This document shows positions 9,955 to 19,756 of a stretch of DNA of 64,000 nucleotides, one piece after another. Every line of letters begins with the position of its first letter. Position 1 is the stretch's first letter. The notes below the pieces were generated by a model. The model ran no database searches. It was given only the letters and a program-made list of their open reading frames with translations, and was not told the DNA's origin. A program made the position numbers and the translations under genes. The stretch is from Planctomycetota bacterium (GTDB lineage Bacteria; Planctomycetota; UBA1135; GCA-002686595), in assembly GCA_028278425.1 (NCBI GenBank), contig JANQEJ010000348.1, forward strand, positions 1 through 64,000. The letters are read 5' to 3'.

Positions 9955-11583
9955 GTGGGGTACCTCCTCAACGTCCTCTTCGCGTTCGCCACCCTGGGGG
10001 CGTTCGAGGCCGGTTTCGAAACGGGATGGCGCCAGCCGTGGCTGGTGTTGCCGCTCGCCCTGGTGCCCTACGCCGCCGGCTGGCTCGCGCGGCGCGCCCG
10101 TCCCAAACCGGCGGAGACGATCTTCACCGCGCTCTCCCACTTCGCGCCCGTCGGCCAGCTCGTCGCGGTGTGCGCGCTGGGCTGGCCGGCGACGGTCGAG
10201 GAGCTCTTCGGCCGGCCGGTGAGCCTCTTCGCCTGGCCGCACCCGGTGCTCCTGCTCGGACTCCTGCCGTACGCGGCGCTCGAGCTCTTCGCGATCGACG
10301 CGCGCGCGCGCATCCTGGACCGGCGGCCGGCGACCGTGCGAGCGGCGCGGCGCCTTCAGACGCGGATGGCGCTCTCCGCCTTCGTGCCGCTCGTCCTCTA
10401 CGTCCTCGTCTCGAGCGCGGTGGGCTACCGCGAGAGCGTCCGCGTTCACGTCGAGGGGATCGCGCTTCTGAACGGCGCGTTCGCGGCGCTGCTGCTCGTC
10501 TTCTTCGGGCTCGCGTTGCCGACGCTCCTGCGGCACACGTGGGACACGGCTCCGCTTGCGGCAAGCTGGACGCGGGAGCTGCTCGAGGGCACCGCGCGCC
10601 GGGCCGGGTTTCGCTGTCGCGAGCTCCTGGTCTGGCGCACCGGGAACCTGATGGCCAACGCGGCGATCGTCGGTTTCGCGGCCCGGCAGCGGATCGTGCT
10701 CTTCTCCGACGCGCTCCTGGCGCAGCTCGCGCCGGACGAGCTCGCCGCCGTCTTCGCCCACGAGATCGGGCACGCCCGGCGCCACCACGCGCTCGTCTTC
10801 GGCGCCTGGGCGGTCGGGTGCTTTCTCATCGCCGACGTCGCGATTGTGGCGTTCGACGTGGAGTCGATCGAAGCGCAGCTCGCCCTCCTCGGGGGGCTCG
10901 TGCTCCTGTGGTACTTCTCCTTCGGCTACCTCTCGCGCCGCTTCGAGCTCGAGGCGGACCTCACGAGTGTCGAGGTCTTGGGCTCGGCCGAGCCCCTGGT
11001 CCGCGCGCTCGAGCGAGTGGGCGGCGCCCACGCGCGGCGCAAGACCACCTGGCGCCACTTCAGCGTCGCGGACCGGGTCGGGTTCCTGGCGTCGGTCGAG
11101 CGGGACCCGGGCCTGGGGAGAACCCTGAAGCGGCGCCTGCGGCTCTGGAGCGTCGGAGGCGTGGTGCTCCTTCTGACGGCCCTGGCGGGTGAATTATGGT
11201 TCCTCGGCTCCTCCCTCGATCAGGACCGCGTGCTGGTCGACCTGCGCCTCGGCCGCTACGCGGAGGCGGCGGCCCGCGTCCGGGCGGGCGCGGACGTCGA
11301 AGACGAGCTCCGCGCCGCCGTGGAGCACGGCGCCGGGCTCTCAACGGGGGAGCCGCTGGAGTCGATCGCGGAGCGGGCGCGCGCCGCCCTGGAAGCGGGG
11401 GACCGCGAGGCCGCGGAGGCGTTCCTCGATCTGGCGTATCTCCGCGACGATGCGCAATTTGTTCCGGTTCGCGAGGCCCTCGATCTCGTCGAGGCGGGCG
11501 ACCGCGCCGGGGCTCTGCGCCGGGCGGCGGACGAGAGCCCGGAGTGGCAGCGGTCGCTGGCGCGCTTCCTGGCGCGCCGCTAG
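9955..11583 (+). CDS. M48 family metallopeptidase, membrane-bound
   Basis: A 542-residue protein starting at GTG ten bases after the preceding gene. The N-terminal half has about five hydrophobic segments. The zinc site HEIGHARRHH is at about 269-278, and the second-helix FELEADLTSVEVLG near 330 supplies the third ligand. Both are hallmarks of the M48 (HtpX/Ste24-like) family. After a last membrane helix (about 402-420) comes a periplasmic or cytoplasmic tail of Ala/Glu-rich helices that could form TPR-like hairpins. The role is presumably quality control of membrane proteins. The substrate is unknown. Confidence 0.85.
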   Translation: MGYLLNVLFAFATLGAFEAGFETGWRQPWLVLPLALVPYAAGWLARRARPKPAETIFTALSHFAPVGQLVAVCALGWPATVEELFGRPVSLFAWPHPVLLLGLLPYAALELFAIDARARILDRRPATVRAARRLQTRMALSAFVPLVLYVLVSSAVGYRESVRVHVEGIALLNGAFAALLLVFFGLALPTLLRHTWDTAPLAASWTRELLEGTARRAGFRCRELLVWRTGNLMANAAIVGFAARQRIVLFSDALLAQLAPDELAAVFAHEIGHARRHHALVFGAWAVGCFLIADVAIVAFDVESIEAQLALLGGLVLLWYFSFGYLSRRFELEADLTSVEVLGSAEPLVRALERVGGAHARRKTTWRHFSVADRVGFLASVERDPGLGRTLKRRLRLWSVGGVVLLLTALAGELWFLGSSLDQDRVLVDLRLGRYAEAAARVRAGADVEDELRAAVEHGAGLSTGEPLESIAERARAALEAGDREAAEAFLDLAYLRDDAQFVPVREALDLVEAGDRAGALRRAADESPEWQRSLARFLARR

Positions 11584-11629
11584 CGCACGCCCCCTGCACG
11601 GTTTTCGGGGGAGGAGTTATCTTGATTCG

Positions 11630-13330
11630 ATGCGCTGCTCCACCCCCCCCTTCGTCGCGGGCGCGCTGGCCGTGCTCCCCCTCGTCCCGGTCGCCCAAAC
11701 CCCGCTGACGTCCGAGCTCGTCGCCGAAGGCCTTCTCGCTCCCGTTCACGCCACCGCGCCGAAGGGCGACGACCGCGTGTTCATCTGCGAGCAGGCCGGC
11801 GTGATCCAGGTCGCCGTCGGCGGCGCGCTGCTGCCCACGCCGTTCCTGGACATTCAGTCGAAGATCTCCCCGTTGCTCGGCGAGTCCGGGTTGCTGGGCA
11901 TGGCGTTCCACCCGAAGTACGAGGAGAACGGCTACTTCTACGTCCACTACACCGGCGTCAGCACCGACTCGATCGTCGAGCGCTACACCGTCTCGGCGGG
12001 CGATCCTAACGTCGCCGACGCGGGCTCCGCGACGGTTCTCCTGACCGTGCCCCGTCCGACGCTGTTCCACAACGGCGGAGCGATCCAGTTCGGGCCGTTC
12101 GACGACATGCTCTACGTCGGGATCGGGGACGGCGGCACGCTCGGACCGGAGTGCAACGCACAGGACACGGCGAGCCTGCTCGGCAAGATCATCCGCATCG
12201 ACGTCGACGGCGGCTTCCCCTATGCGATCCCGCCCGACAACCCGTTCGCCGGAGACCCGACGAAGGCGGAGGAGATCTGGCACTACGGGCTGCGCAACCC
12301 GTGGCGGTTCGGCATCGACCGCGTCAACGGCGCGATGTACATCGGCGACGTCGGTGCGTCGGACTGGGAGGAGATCGACTACGCGAAGCAGAACGCCAAG
12401 GGGTTGAACTACGGATGGCCGCTCGAGGAGGGCAACCACTGCTTCGAGTTCCACAACTGCCAGCCGCCGTTCACGCCGTGCGGCGATCCGTCCTACAAGA
12501 TCCCGATCTACGAGACGACCCATCTCCAGAGCCCGTTTCCGTGCGCGATGGTCGGCGGCTACGTCTATCAGGGCTGCGCGATCCCGGATCTGCAGGGCAA
12601 GTACTTCTTCTCGGACTACTGCAACGGGAACATCTACAGCTTTCGCTACAACGCGGCGCTCTCGCTGGTCTCGGCGTTCCAGGAGCACACGCAGGACCTG
12701 GCGCCGTTCTTCCCGCAGTCGCAGTTCGTCACCTCCTTCGGGGAGGACGGCGACGGCGAGCTGCTTTTCGTCTACCACGTCACCCCCGAGTTCGACGGCA
12801 AGGTCTATCGCGTGGTGCCCGCCTCGCCGCCGGGGATCCTCGTCGACTGCGACGGCGACGGTCTCCACGACCCGTGCGAGATCTCCTTCGACGTCACCCT
12901 CGATCTCGACATGGACGGCCAGCTCGACGCGTGCCAGTCGCTCAGCGCGGACGGAATCGCGGTCTCCGCCACCGCCGGCGGAGAGGTGAACTTCTCCCTC
13001 CACGCGGGCTCGGCGTTCGGCGGCAGGCTCTTCCTGCTCGCAGGCTCGACCACGGGCACGTCGGGCTTCCCGATCGGGCTCGTGACCATCCCGCTCACCT
13101 TCGACCTGTACACGAACTTCGCGATCGTCCACGCGGGCGCGCCGCCCTTGGTCAACAACACGGGCTTTCTGAACGCTTCGGGCGAGGGCTCGTGCAGCTT
13201 CTCAGCCGGCCCGGGACTGATCCCGACGAGCTTGATCGGCACCCAGGCGTATCACGCCTACGCGCTCCTCGACCCGTTGGGTCTGGTCGACTTCGCGAGC
13301 AACTTCGTGACGCTCTTCTTCGAGCTCTAG
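11630..13330 (+). CDS. secreted PQQ-type sugar (glucose/sorbosone) dehydrogenase with C-terminal beta domain
   Basis: A 566-residue protein with a signal peptide (MRCSTPPFVAGALAVLPLV). Residues about 25-390 are a soluble glucose/sorbosone dehydrogenase beta-propeller. Landmarks are LLGMAFHPKYEENGYFYVHY, NGGAIQFGPFDDMLYVGIGDGG, LLGKIIRIDVDGG, HYGLRNPWRFGIDR and the GDVGASDWEEIDY loop. An Asp-rich calcium-type linker (DCDGDGLHDPCE, DLDMDGQLDAC, about 404-432) then leads to a 130-residue beta-rich domain with no clear motif. Similar C-terminal domains are common in planctomycete secreted proteins. Whether it binds PQQ or acts on a sugar cannot be shown here. It shares its CTAG stop with the convergent flavin reductase gene. 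Confidence 0.85.
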   Translation: MRCSTPPFVAGALAVLPLVPVAQTPLTSELVAEGLLAPVHATAPKGDDRVFICEQAGVIQVAVGGALLPTPFLDIQSKISPLLGESGLLGMAFHPKYEENGYFYVHYTGVSTDSIVERYTVSAGDPNVADAGSATVLLTVPRPTLFHNGGAIQFGPFDDMLYVGIGDGGTLGPECNAQDTASLLGKIIRIDVDGGFPYAIPPDNPFAGDPTKAEEIWHYGLRNPWRFGIDRVNGAMYIGDVGASDWEEIDYAKQNAKGLNYGWPLEEGNHCFEFHNCQPPFTPCGDPSYKIPIYETTHLQSPFPCAMVGGYVYQGCAIPDLQGKYFFSDYCNGNIYSFRYNAALSLVSAFQEHTQDLAPFFPQSQFVTSFGEDGDGELLFVYHVTPEFDGKVYRVVPASPPGILVDCDGDGLHDPCEISFDVTLDLDMDGQLDACQSLSADGIAVSATAGGEVNFSLHAGSAFGGRLFLLAGSTTGTSGFPIGLVTIPLTFDLYTNFAIVHAGAPPLVNNTGFLNASGEGSCSFSAGPGLIPTSLIGTQAYHAYALLDPLGLVDFASNFVTLFFEL

Positions 13331-13809
13331 TACGCGAGCCCGTTCTTCCGCAGGTGCACCGACGGGTCGCCCTCGCGCGCGCGCGCCCCGTCGGTGACCT
13401 CCCCGAAGACGACGACGTGGTCGCCGCAGTCGTGCTCTCCCGACACGCGGCAATCCAGCCAGGCGAGCGCGCCCGTGAGAACCGGCGGGCCTCCCGGCGC
13501 GGCCTCGTTCTCGACGTGGTCGAAGGCCGTCTCGTCGCCCTCGTACTTCTTGAAGAAGGCGCCCATCAGCTTCGAGCTCTCTTCGTCGAGGATCGAGACG
13601 GCGAAGCGTCCCGCCGCTCGGATCGCGTCGAGGTGCGCGCGGCCCTTGCCGATCGCCACGCAGATCGACGGCGGTTCGAAGCCCACCTGGACCAGGAACG
13701 AGCCGACGAAACCGAGCGGCCGGCCGTCCGCCAACGTGCTCACGATGTAGAGGCCGGTGGGAACGCGGCCCAGCGCCTGGGCGACGGGGGAGAGGTCGGA
13801 ATCGCTCAT
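13327..13809 (-). CDS. flavin reductase family protein (FMN-binding split barrel)
   Basis: A 160-residue protein of the flavin reductase-like family, which reduces free FMN/FAD with NAD(P)H, often for a partner monooxygenase. The N-terminal LGRVPTGLYIVSTLADGRPLGFVGSFLVQVGFEPPSICVAIG arrangement is diagnostic. GRFAVSILDEES and DCRVSGEHDCGDHVVVFGEV follow. The ATG at 13809 gives the family's usual length; the frame stays open upstream, but there is no family sequence there. No partner oxygenase lies nearby. It is convergent with the PQQ-type gene on a shared CTAG. Confidence 0.85.
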   Translation of the reverse strand: MSDSDLSPVAQALGRVPTGLYIVSTLADGRPLGFVGSFLVQVGFEPPSICVAIGKGRAHLDAIRAAGRFAVSILDEESSKLMGAFFKKYEGDETAFDHVENEAAPGGPPVLTGALAWLDCRVSGEHDCGDHVVVFGEVTDGARAREGDPSVHLRKNGLAY

Positions 13810-13899
13810 ACTTCGGGGTGCAAATGGGGGTCGAGGGGCGCCCAGGATAGGTCGGCTTCGGGGTGCTCCAAAACCCTTCCCTATTGTTAAGTCGCCGAC

Positions 13900-13928
13900 T
13901 GGCATCGGCCCTTCGGAGCCGGGATAAT
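13900..13928 (+). promoter_or_regulatory. candidate sigma-70-type promoter of gyrA
   Basis: TGGCAT at 13900-13905 and GATAAT at 13923-13928 are separated by 17 bases and lie about 40 bases before the gyrA ATG. This is in a 160-base gap that must hold the gyrA promoter, since the gene on the other side is divergent. The -10 match is 5 of 6; the -35 match is weak. Confidence 0.35.
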
Positions 13929-13969
13929 GGCGTTCTGGAGCCCTGTCCACGTCCCGCCCCAAGCCCCGC

Positions 13970-16549
13970 ATGAGCGACTCCGAAGAGCTGACCCAGGAGG
14001 CCCCCGAGGGCCACATCCAACCGCGCTTGATCGAGCGCGAGATGAGCGAGTCGTACCTCACGTACGCGCTCAGCGTCATCCACGCGCGCGCGCTGCCGGA
14101 CGTGCGCGACGGCTTGAAGCCCTCCCAGCGGCGCATCCTCGTCGCGATGAACGACCTGAAGCTCCGGCCGAGCGCGAAGTACCGAAAGTGCGCGAACATC
14201 GCCGGCCACACCTCGGGCGAGTACCACCCGCACGGCGAGTCGGTCATCTACCCGACGCTCGTGCGCATGGCGCAGCGGTTCTCGCTGCGCTACCCGCTGA
14301 TCGACGGGCAGGGGAACTTCGGCTCGATCGACGGCGATCCGCCCGCCGCCATGCGATACACCGAGGCGCGGATGGACGGGACGGCCGTCGACATGATGGC
14401 CGACCTCGAGAAGGAGACGGTCGACTACCAGCCGAACTACGACGAGCGGCTGACCGAACCCGTCGTCCTCACGTCGCGCTTCCCGAACCTCCTCTGCAAC
14501 GGCTCGGAGGGGATCGCCGTCGGCATGGCGACGAGCCTTCCGCCGCACAACCTGCGCGAGATCGCCGCGGCGCTGCGCGCGGTGCTCGACAACCCGAAGG
14601 TCTCGATCGGCGAGCTGTGCGAGCTCGTTCGCGGTCCCGACTTCCCGACCGGCGGCATCATCATGGGGCGCCGCGGGATCCTGCAGGCCTACGGAACCGG
14701 CCGCGGGCGCGTTCTCGTGCGCGCGCGGCAGCACGTCGAGGACGTCCGCTCCAAGGAGCAGCTCGTCTTCACCGAGATTCCCTACCAGGTTCGCAAGACC
14801 AACATCATCGAGAAGCTGGTCGAGGTCGTGAAGGACGGCCGGATCACCGGCATCGCGGACGTGCGCGACGAGTCCGACCGCGACGGCATCCGGCTCGTCG
14901 TCGAGCTGAAGAAGGGCGAGGACGCGCAGGTGGTCCTCAACCAGATCTACCAGTACACGCCGCTCCAGACGACCTACAGCATCATCAACCTCGCGATCTC
15001 CGAGGGACGGCCGCGCACGCTGAACCTCCGCGGGCTGCTCGATTCTTACATCGGGCACAGGAAGGACGTCATCCGCCGGCGGAGTCGTTTCCTCCTGCGC
15101 AAGGCCGAGGAGCGCAAGCACATCGTCGAGGGGCTGCGGATCGCGGTCGACAACATCGACGAGGTCATCAAAATCGTCCGCGGAAGCGCGGACACCGACG
15201 AGGCCAAGCAGAAGCTGATCGACACCTTCGCCCTGTCGCCCGCCCAGGCGCAGGCGATCGTCGACATGCGGCTCGGCCGGCTCACCGGCCTTGAGCGCGA
15301 GAAGCTCGAGGAGGAGTTCAACAAGCTCGTCGCCGAGATCGAGGACCTGAACGACATCCTGAACCGCGACGAGCGCGTCGTGGCGATCATCCGCGAGGAC
15401 ATCGACGACATCGAGCAGAAGTACGGCGACGAGCGCCGCACCGAGCTCTCCGAGGAAGAGGTCGAGGGCTCCTTCGACATCGAGGAGCTGATCACCGAGG
15501 AGATGATGGTGGTCACGTTCTCGCGCGAGGGCTACGTCAAGCGCGTGCCGCTCGAGGCCTACCGCGCCCAGGGTCGCGGCGGACGCGGCATCAAGGGCTC
15601 GGAGGCGAAGGAAGGCGACGTGCTGACGTCGCTCTTCGCCGCGGGCACGCACGACTACCTGCTCTTCTTCTCGAACCGCGGGAAGGTCTACTGGCTCAAG
15701 GTCTATCAGCTTCCCGAAGGCTCGCGGACCTCGCTGGGCCGCGCGATCGCGAACCTCCTGCCGCTCGAGGGCGACGAGGAGGTGCACAACATGCTGCGCG
15801 TTCCCGCCTTCGACAACGAGAGCTGCATCGTCTTCTCCACGCTCAAGGGGATCGTGAAGAAGACCTCGCTCGAGGCCTACTCGCGCCCGAAGAAGAACGG
15901 CATCCGGGCGATCGTGCTCGAGGAAGGCGACGAGCTCGTCGGCGTCGGCCTCTCCCGCCCCGGCGACACGATCCTGATCGGCACCGCCAACGGGAAGATG
16001 ATCCGCTTCGACGAGGCGGCGGCGCGCGCGATGGGACGGACCTCGCGGGGCGTCCGCGGGATCAAGCTGATCGGCGACGACCACGTGATCGGGATGATCG
16101 TCGCCAGCGGCAAGGAGGGCGAAGACGAGCGCACGACCGTCTTCACCGCCTGCGAGAAGGGCTACGGCAAGCGCACGATCGTCGCCGAGTACCCCGTCAA
16201 GGGCCGCGGTGGACAGGGCGTCGTCAACATCAAGACCGGCGGCCGCAACGGCCGCGCGATCGGCGTCGGGCTCTGCACCGACGCCGACGACGTCATGTTC
16301 ATCACGCAGAGCGGGATGATCGTCCGCTCGCCGGTGAACGACATGCGCCCGATGGGCCGCGGCACGCAAGGCGTGCGCGTGGTCAACCTCAAGGATGGCG
16401 ACCTACTCGTCGCGACGGAGATCGTGAGCGCCCGCGACCTCGAGGCCTACGGCCTGACGGACAACGGAAACGGCGAGGAGGGCGACGTCGCGAGCACGCC
16501 GCCCGACGATGGGACGGCGCCCGGCGAACCGGACGAGGACGGGTCCTGA
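13970..16549 (+). CDS. gyrA: DNA gyrase subunit A
   Basis: The DNA-cleaving subunit of gyrase, which introduces negative supercoils with GyrB. The 859 residues include the winged-helix DNA gate ([20 protein letters not shown]) and the catalytic tyrosine Y130 in AMRYTEARM. The coiled-coil tower is near 370-440, and the C-terminal beta-pinwheel carries the GyrA box QGRGGRG at about residue 533. That box separates it from topoisomerase IV ParC. In the quinolone region, the Ser equivalent to E. coli S83 is kept (HPHGES), but the position of D87 is Pro ([11 protein letters not shown]). The acidic tail follows. gyrB is not in the window. The next gene starts one base after the stop. Confidence 0.97.
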   Translation: MSDSEELTQEAPEGHIQPRLIEREMSESYLTYALSVIHARALPDVRDGLKPSQRRILVAMNDLKLRPSAKYRKCANIAGHTSGEYHPHGESVIYPTLVRMAQRFSLRYPLIDGQGNFGSIDGDPPAAMRYTEARMDGTAVDMMADLEKETVDYQPNYDERLTEPVVLTSRFPNLLCNGSEGIAVGMATSLPPHNLREIAAALRAVLDNPKVSIGELCELVRGPDFPTGGIIMGRRGILQAYGTGRGRVLVRARQHVEDVRSKEQLVFTEIPYQVRKTNIIEKLVEVVKDGRITGIADVRDESDRDGIRLVVELKKGEDAQVVLNQIYQYTPLQTTYSIINLAISEGRPRTLNLRGLLDSYIGHRKDVIRRRSRFLLRKAEERKHIVEGLRIAVDNIDEVIKIVRGSADTDEAKQKLIDTFALSPAQAQAIVDMRLGRLTGLEREKLEEEFNKLVAEIEDLNDILNRDERVVAIIREDIDDIEQKYGDERRTELSEEEVEGSFDIEELITEEMMVVTFSREGYVKRVPLEAYRAQGRGGRGIKGSEAKEGDVLTSLFAAGTHDYLLFFSNRGKVYWLKVYQLPEGSRTSLGRAIANLLPLEGDEEVHNMLRVPAFDNESCIVFSTLKGIVKKTSLEAYSRPKKNGIRAIVLEEGDELVGVGLSRPGDTILIGTANGKMIRFDEAAARAMGRTSRGVRGIKLIGDDHVIGMIVASGKEGEDERTTVFTACEKGYGKRTIVAEYPVKGRGGQGVVNIKTGGRNGRAIGVGLCTDADDVMFITQSGMIVRSPVNDMRPMGRGTQGVRVVNLKDGDLLVATEIVSARDLEAYGLTDNGNGEEGDVASTPPDDGTAPGEPDEDGS

Positions 16550-16550
16550 C

Positions 16551-16994
16551 GTGTCGCTTCAGGGCCGGATCCAGGAGGACGTCAAGACGGCGATGCGCGC
16601 CGGCGACACCGCCACGCGCGACACGCTGCGGATGGTCCTCGCGGCGCTCAAGAACCGCCGCATCGAGCTCGGCCGCGACCTCGAGGAGGCCGACGAGCTT
16701 CAGGTGCTCCAGAAGTCGGTGAAGACGCGCAAGGACTCCGCCGAGCAGTACGCCTCCGCCGGTCGCCCCGAGCTGGCCGAGAAGGAGAACGCCGAGATCG
16801 GGGTGATCGAGCGCTACCTGCCCGAAGCCATGTCCGAGGACGAGCTCCGCGGCGTCGTCGAGGCGACCATCGCCGCCGTCGGCGCGGAATCGAAGAAGGA
16901 CCTGGGCCAGGTGATGAAGGCCGTGATGGCCGCCCACAAGGGCCAGGTCGACGGCAAGGTCGTCCAGCGGATCGCGGGCGAGCTCTTGGGCTAG
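16551..16994 (+). CDS. GatB/YqeY domain-containing protein
   Basis: A 147-residue YqeY-type protein, like the tRNA-binding tail of the GatB amidotransferase subunit. It starts at GTG (VSLQGRIQEDVKTAMRAGD) one base after the gyrA stop. The family signature DTLRMVLAALKNRRIELGR and the later KDLGQVMKAVMAAHKGQVDGK are clear. The role of free-standing YqeY proteins is poorly known, though some are linked to tRNA amidation. Close spacing implies cotranscription with gyrA. Confidence 0.92.
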   Translation: MSLQGRIQEDVKTAMRAGDTATRDTLRMVLAALKNRRIELGRDLEEADELQVLQKSVKTRKDSAEQYASAGRPELAEKENAEIGVIERYLPEAMSEDELRGVVEATIAAVGAESKKDLGQVMKAVMAAHKGQVDGKVVQRIAGELLG

Positions 16995-16996
16995 CC

Positions 16997-18811
16997 GTGC
17001 GCGCGCTCGCCGCCTTCGTGCTCGCGGGGATCGCCGGCGCGCAGGAGGCGGACGTACTCGCCGGGCTGCGCGCGGAGCATCCGCGGCTGATCCTCACCGA
17101 GGAGCGTCTGGCGGAGCTGCAAGCCATGCGCCCCGGCGACGCGCTGCTCGAGAAGGCGATCGAGGACGTCCTCACCCGCGCCGACAAGGCCCTTGGCGAG
17201 CCGAAGTTGGAGCACAAGCTGGTCGGGCCGCGGCTCCTGCACGTCAGCCGTTCCTGCCTCGACCGCGTCTATGCCCTCGGCCTCGCGTACCGGCTGACCG
17301 GCGAGGCGCGCTACGCCGACGGCGTGCGCGCGAATCTGCTGACGGTGTGCGCCTTTCCCGACTGGAACCCGTCGCACTTCCTCGACACCGCCGAGATGTC
17401 GCACGCGGTCGGAATCGGCTACGACTGGTGCTTCGGCGCCTTCGACGAGGAGACGCGCGCGACGATCCGCGCGGGGCTGATCGAGAAGGGGCTCGACCCC
17501 GGCCTCGAGCGCTACGAGGCCCAGCGTCCCGCGTGGTGGACGACGAGCGCCTTCAACTGGAACCAGGTGTGCAACGGCGGGCTCTTGTGCGGTGCGCTCG
17601 CGATCGCCGATGAGGAGCCCGATCGCGCGCGCCGCATCGTCGCGGCGGCGGTGAAGTCGCTGCCCAGAGCGCTCGCGACGTACGAGCCCGACGGAGCGTG
17701 GGGCGAGGGGCCGGCTTACTGGGGCTACGCGACGCGCTACACGGTGTACGGGCTCGCGGCGATGACGACGACGCTAGGGCACGACTTCGGGCTGTCCGAT
17801 CGGCGCGGCTTGGAGCAAGCGGGCTACTTCCCCCTCGTCGGCACCGGCCCCACCGGCATGTACGCCTGCATCGCCGACGCCGGCGAGAACGCGCGGCGCG
17901 GCGCGCTACCCGTGCTCTTCTGGCTGGCGGACCGCTACGGGCTCGTCGAGCTCGCCGCCGCGGAACGCGACTACGTGCGCGAACAACGCGCTCGTCCGCA
18001 GCACGTGATCTGGTTCCAGCCGGAAGCGGTGAACGCTCCCGAGATCGACCGGACGCGCCTGTTCCGCGGTCCCGTCGAGATCGCGTTTCTGGAGTCGGGC
18101 TCCACCTGGGTCGCCTTCAAGGCGGGCTACAACGAGGTGAACCACGGCCATCTCGACCTTGGCTCGTTCGAGCTGGAGCACGGCGGGGTCCGCTGGATCC
18201 GCGACCTCGGCAAGGACGACTACAACCTTCCCGGCTACTGGGACAAGCGCGAAGGCGGGAAGCGCTGGAGTTACTACCGCCTCGGCTCGCACAGCCACAA
18301 CGTGGTGACGCTCGACGGCTTGCACCAGGCGGTCGCGGCCAAGTCGAGCTTCGAGCGGTTTGAGGAGGGCGGCTGGACACAGGCCATCGTCGAGATCGAC
18401 GGCGCGTTCCCGGGGCGTGTCAACCGGCAACGGCGCGGCATCCAATTCCAGAACCTGGATGGAGTCGTCTTGTTGGTTGACGAGCTCGAGCTCGAGCGCG
18501 CCTGCGACTTCGCCTGGGGAGTGACGACGGACGCCGACCTGGTGGTCGATGGGGCGACGGCCAAGTTCCTCCGTCGGGTTCCCGCGGAGGGCGAGCAGTA
18601 CAGCGTTGACGCCCTCGTCGCGCAGCTCATGTCGCCGGGGCTGAGCTTCTCCGTCGAGTCCGCCGAGCGCGAGCCACCGGAACGGGAGAACAAGGGCGTC
18701 AACCGCCTGATGGTCCGCGGCCGCGCCGGTCCCGGGAAGCTGAGCATCGCCGTGCGGTTCTCGGAGCGACTGATCGACGGCGGCCGCGTCCCTCCGCTCG
18801 ACGAGTGGTAG
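16997..18811 (+). CDS. secreted heparinase II/III-like polysaccharide lyase family protein
   Basis: A 604-residue protein with a short signal peptide (GTG start, RALAAFVLAGIAGAQ). Residues about 25-330 form an alpha/alpha toroid, as in alginate and heparinase-type lyases (HPRLILTEERLAEL; YDWCFGAFDEETRATIR; STSAF-like TTSAFNWNQVCNGG). The latter half is a beta-sandwich with NEVNHGHLDLGSFELEHGG, the heparinase II/III hallmark; its His is near 380. SHNVVTLDG follows near 435. It would depolymerise acidic polysaccharide in the periplasm or outside. No other glycan-degradation genes adjoin it. Confidence 0.8.
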   Translation: MRALAAFVLAGIAGAQEADVLAGLRAEHPRLILTEERLAELQAMRPGDALLEKAIEDVLTRADKALGEPKLEHKLVGPRLLHVSRSCLDRVYALGLAYRLTGEARYADGVRANLLTVCAFPDWNPSHFLDTAEMSHAVGIGYDWCFGAFDEETRATIRAGLIEKGLDPGLERYEAQRPAWWTTSAFNWNQVCNGGLLCGALAIADEEPDRARRIVAAAVKSLPRALATYEPDGAWGEGPAYWGYATRYTVYGLAAMTTTLGHDFGLSDRRGLEQAGYFPLVGTGPTGMYACIADAGENARRGALPVLFWLADRYGLVELAAAERDYVREQRARPQHVIWFQPEAVNAPEIDRTRLFRGPVEIAFLESGSTWVAFKAGYNEVNHGHLDLGSFELEHGGVRWIRDLGKDDYNLPGYWDKREGGKRWSYYRLGSHSHNVVTLDGLHQAVAAKSSFERFEEGGWTQAIVEIDGAFPGRVNRQRRGIQFQNLDGVVLLVDELELERACDFAWGVTTDADLVVDGATAKFLRRVPAEGEQYSVDALVAQLMSPGLSFSVESAEREPPERENKGVNRLMVRGRAGPGKLSIAVRFSERLIDGGRVPPLDEW

Positions 18812-18815
18812 CGTT

Positions 18816-19745
18816 CTAGCGGGCGCCGAGCTCACTCAGTCGCGCCAGCCGCTCCGCCTCGTTCTTGGAGAACCACTCGTCCTTCGACAAGCGGTCGTAG
18901 GCCGCCGCGAAGTACGGGACCGCTTCGTCGCCGCGGCCGAGCAGGAGCAAACACTCGCCGATTTCCTCCTGGGTATAGCCGGTCGGGTCGCCCTCTTCGC
19001 CGTGGTCCACGAGCAGGTCGAGCTGTGCCTCGAGCGCCTCGTCGACGCGCCCGAGCTTGCGCCAGGTGTGGTAGACGCACCAGCGGGCGACGCGCTCGCC
19101 GTCCTCGTCGCGGATCGACGCGCGGTAGGCGCGGGCCTTCTCCGCCCAGCCGAGGGCGGTCTCGAGCTCGCCCTTCTCGAGGTAGGTGTGCCAGGTGTTC
19201 TGGTAGAGCGGGCCGAGCCACTTCTTCGCGCGCTCGTCCGCGCAGCCCTCGCTGTATTCGATCGCACGTTCGTTCCACGCGAGCGCTTCGTCGGGCGGCG
19301 TCGAGATGCCGAGCACGTGGAGGGCGTCCGCGGCGTGAAACTCCTCTCCGGCCTCTCGCGCGAGCTCCCACGCCTCGAGAAAGAGCTCGGTGGCCCTTTC
19401 CCTCTCGCCCGCGGAGTTGTGTGTGCGGCCGCGCTCGAGCAGGTAGCGAAGCTGTGCGACGTCCGTGTCACGGCCAAGCATGCCGTGTACCTCGTCGAGG
19501 AGCGCGTGCGCCTCTTCGAAGTTCCCGCGCAGGCTGTGCGTTCGTGCGATCTGGGTGAGGAGCTGCGCGTGGTAGTCCGCGTCGTCCGAGGCCTCGGCCA
19601 CGGGGAGCACCTGGCGGAAGCGAGTCTCCGTCGCGGCGGGGTCGCGGTAGTCCCAGTCCCGGTCGAAGTCGGGGAGGTTGGAGCCTTTGGCCATTCCCTG
19701 GCAACCCGTGAAGAGGACAAGAAGGAGCGGCGTGGCGCGGCGCAT
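18816..19745 (-). CDS. TPR-repeat lipoprotein
   Basis: A 309-residue protein with a lipoprotein signal (MRRATPLLLVLFTGCQG, likely lipid attachment at C15). The rest is helical hairpins of TPR type: DADYHAQLLTQIARTHSLRGNFEEAHALL, AGERERATELFLEAWELAREAG, YLEKGELETALGWAEKARAY and a final LLGRGDEAVPYFAAAYDRLSKDEW. TPR repeats mediate protein contacts, and no catalytic residues are evident. It lies 11 bases downstream of the radical SAM gene on the same strand, so it is probably last in that operon. Confidence 0.75.
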   Translation of the reverse strand: MRRATPLLLVLFTGCQGMAKGSNLPDFDRDWDYRDPAATETRFRQVLPVAEASDDADYHAQLLTQIARTHSLRGNFEEAHALLDEVHGMLGRDTDVAQLRYLLERGRTHNSAGERERATELFLEAWELAREAGEEFHAADALHVLGISTPPDEALAWNERAIEYSEGCADERAKKWLGPLYQNTWHTYLEKGELETALGWAEKARAYRASIRDEDGERVARWCVYHTWRKLGRVDEALEAQLDLLVDHGEEGDPTGYTQEEIGECLLLLGRGDEAVPYFAAAYDRLSKDEWFSKNEAERLARLSELGAR

Positions 19746-19756
19746 GGCGCGACAGT

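Noticed and set aside
13202-16369. Very long minus-strand open frame opposite gyrA
   Set aside because: It is Asp/Leu/Val/Arg-rich antisense of a conserved gene in GC-rich DNA. It matches no family and has no coding logic.
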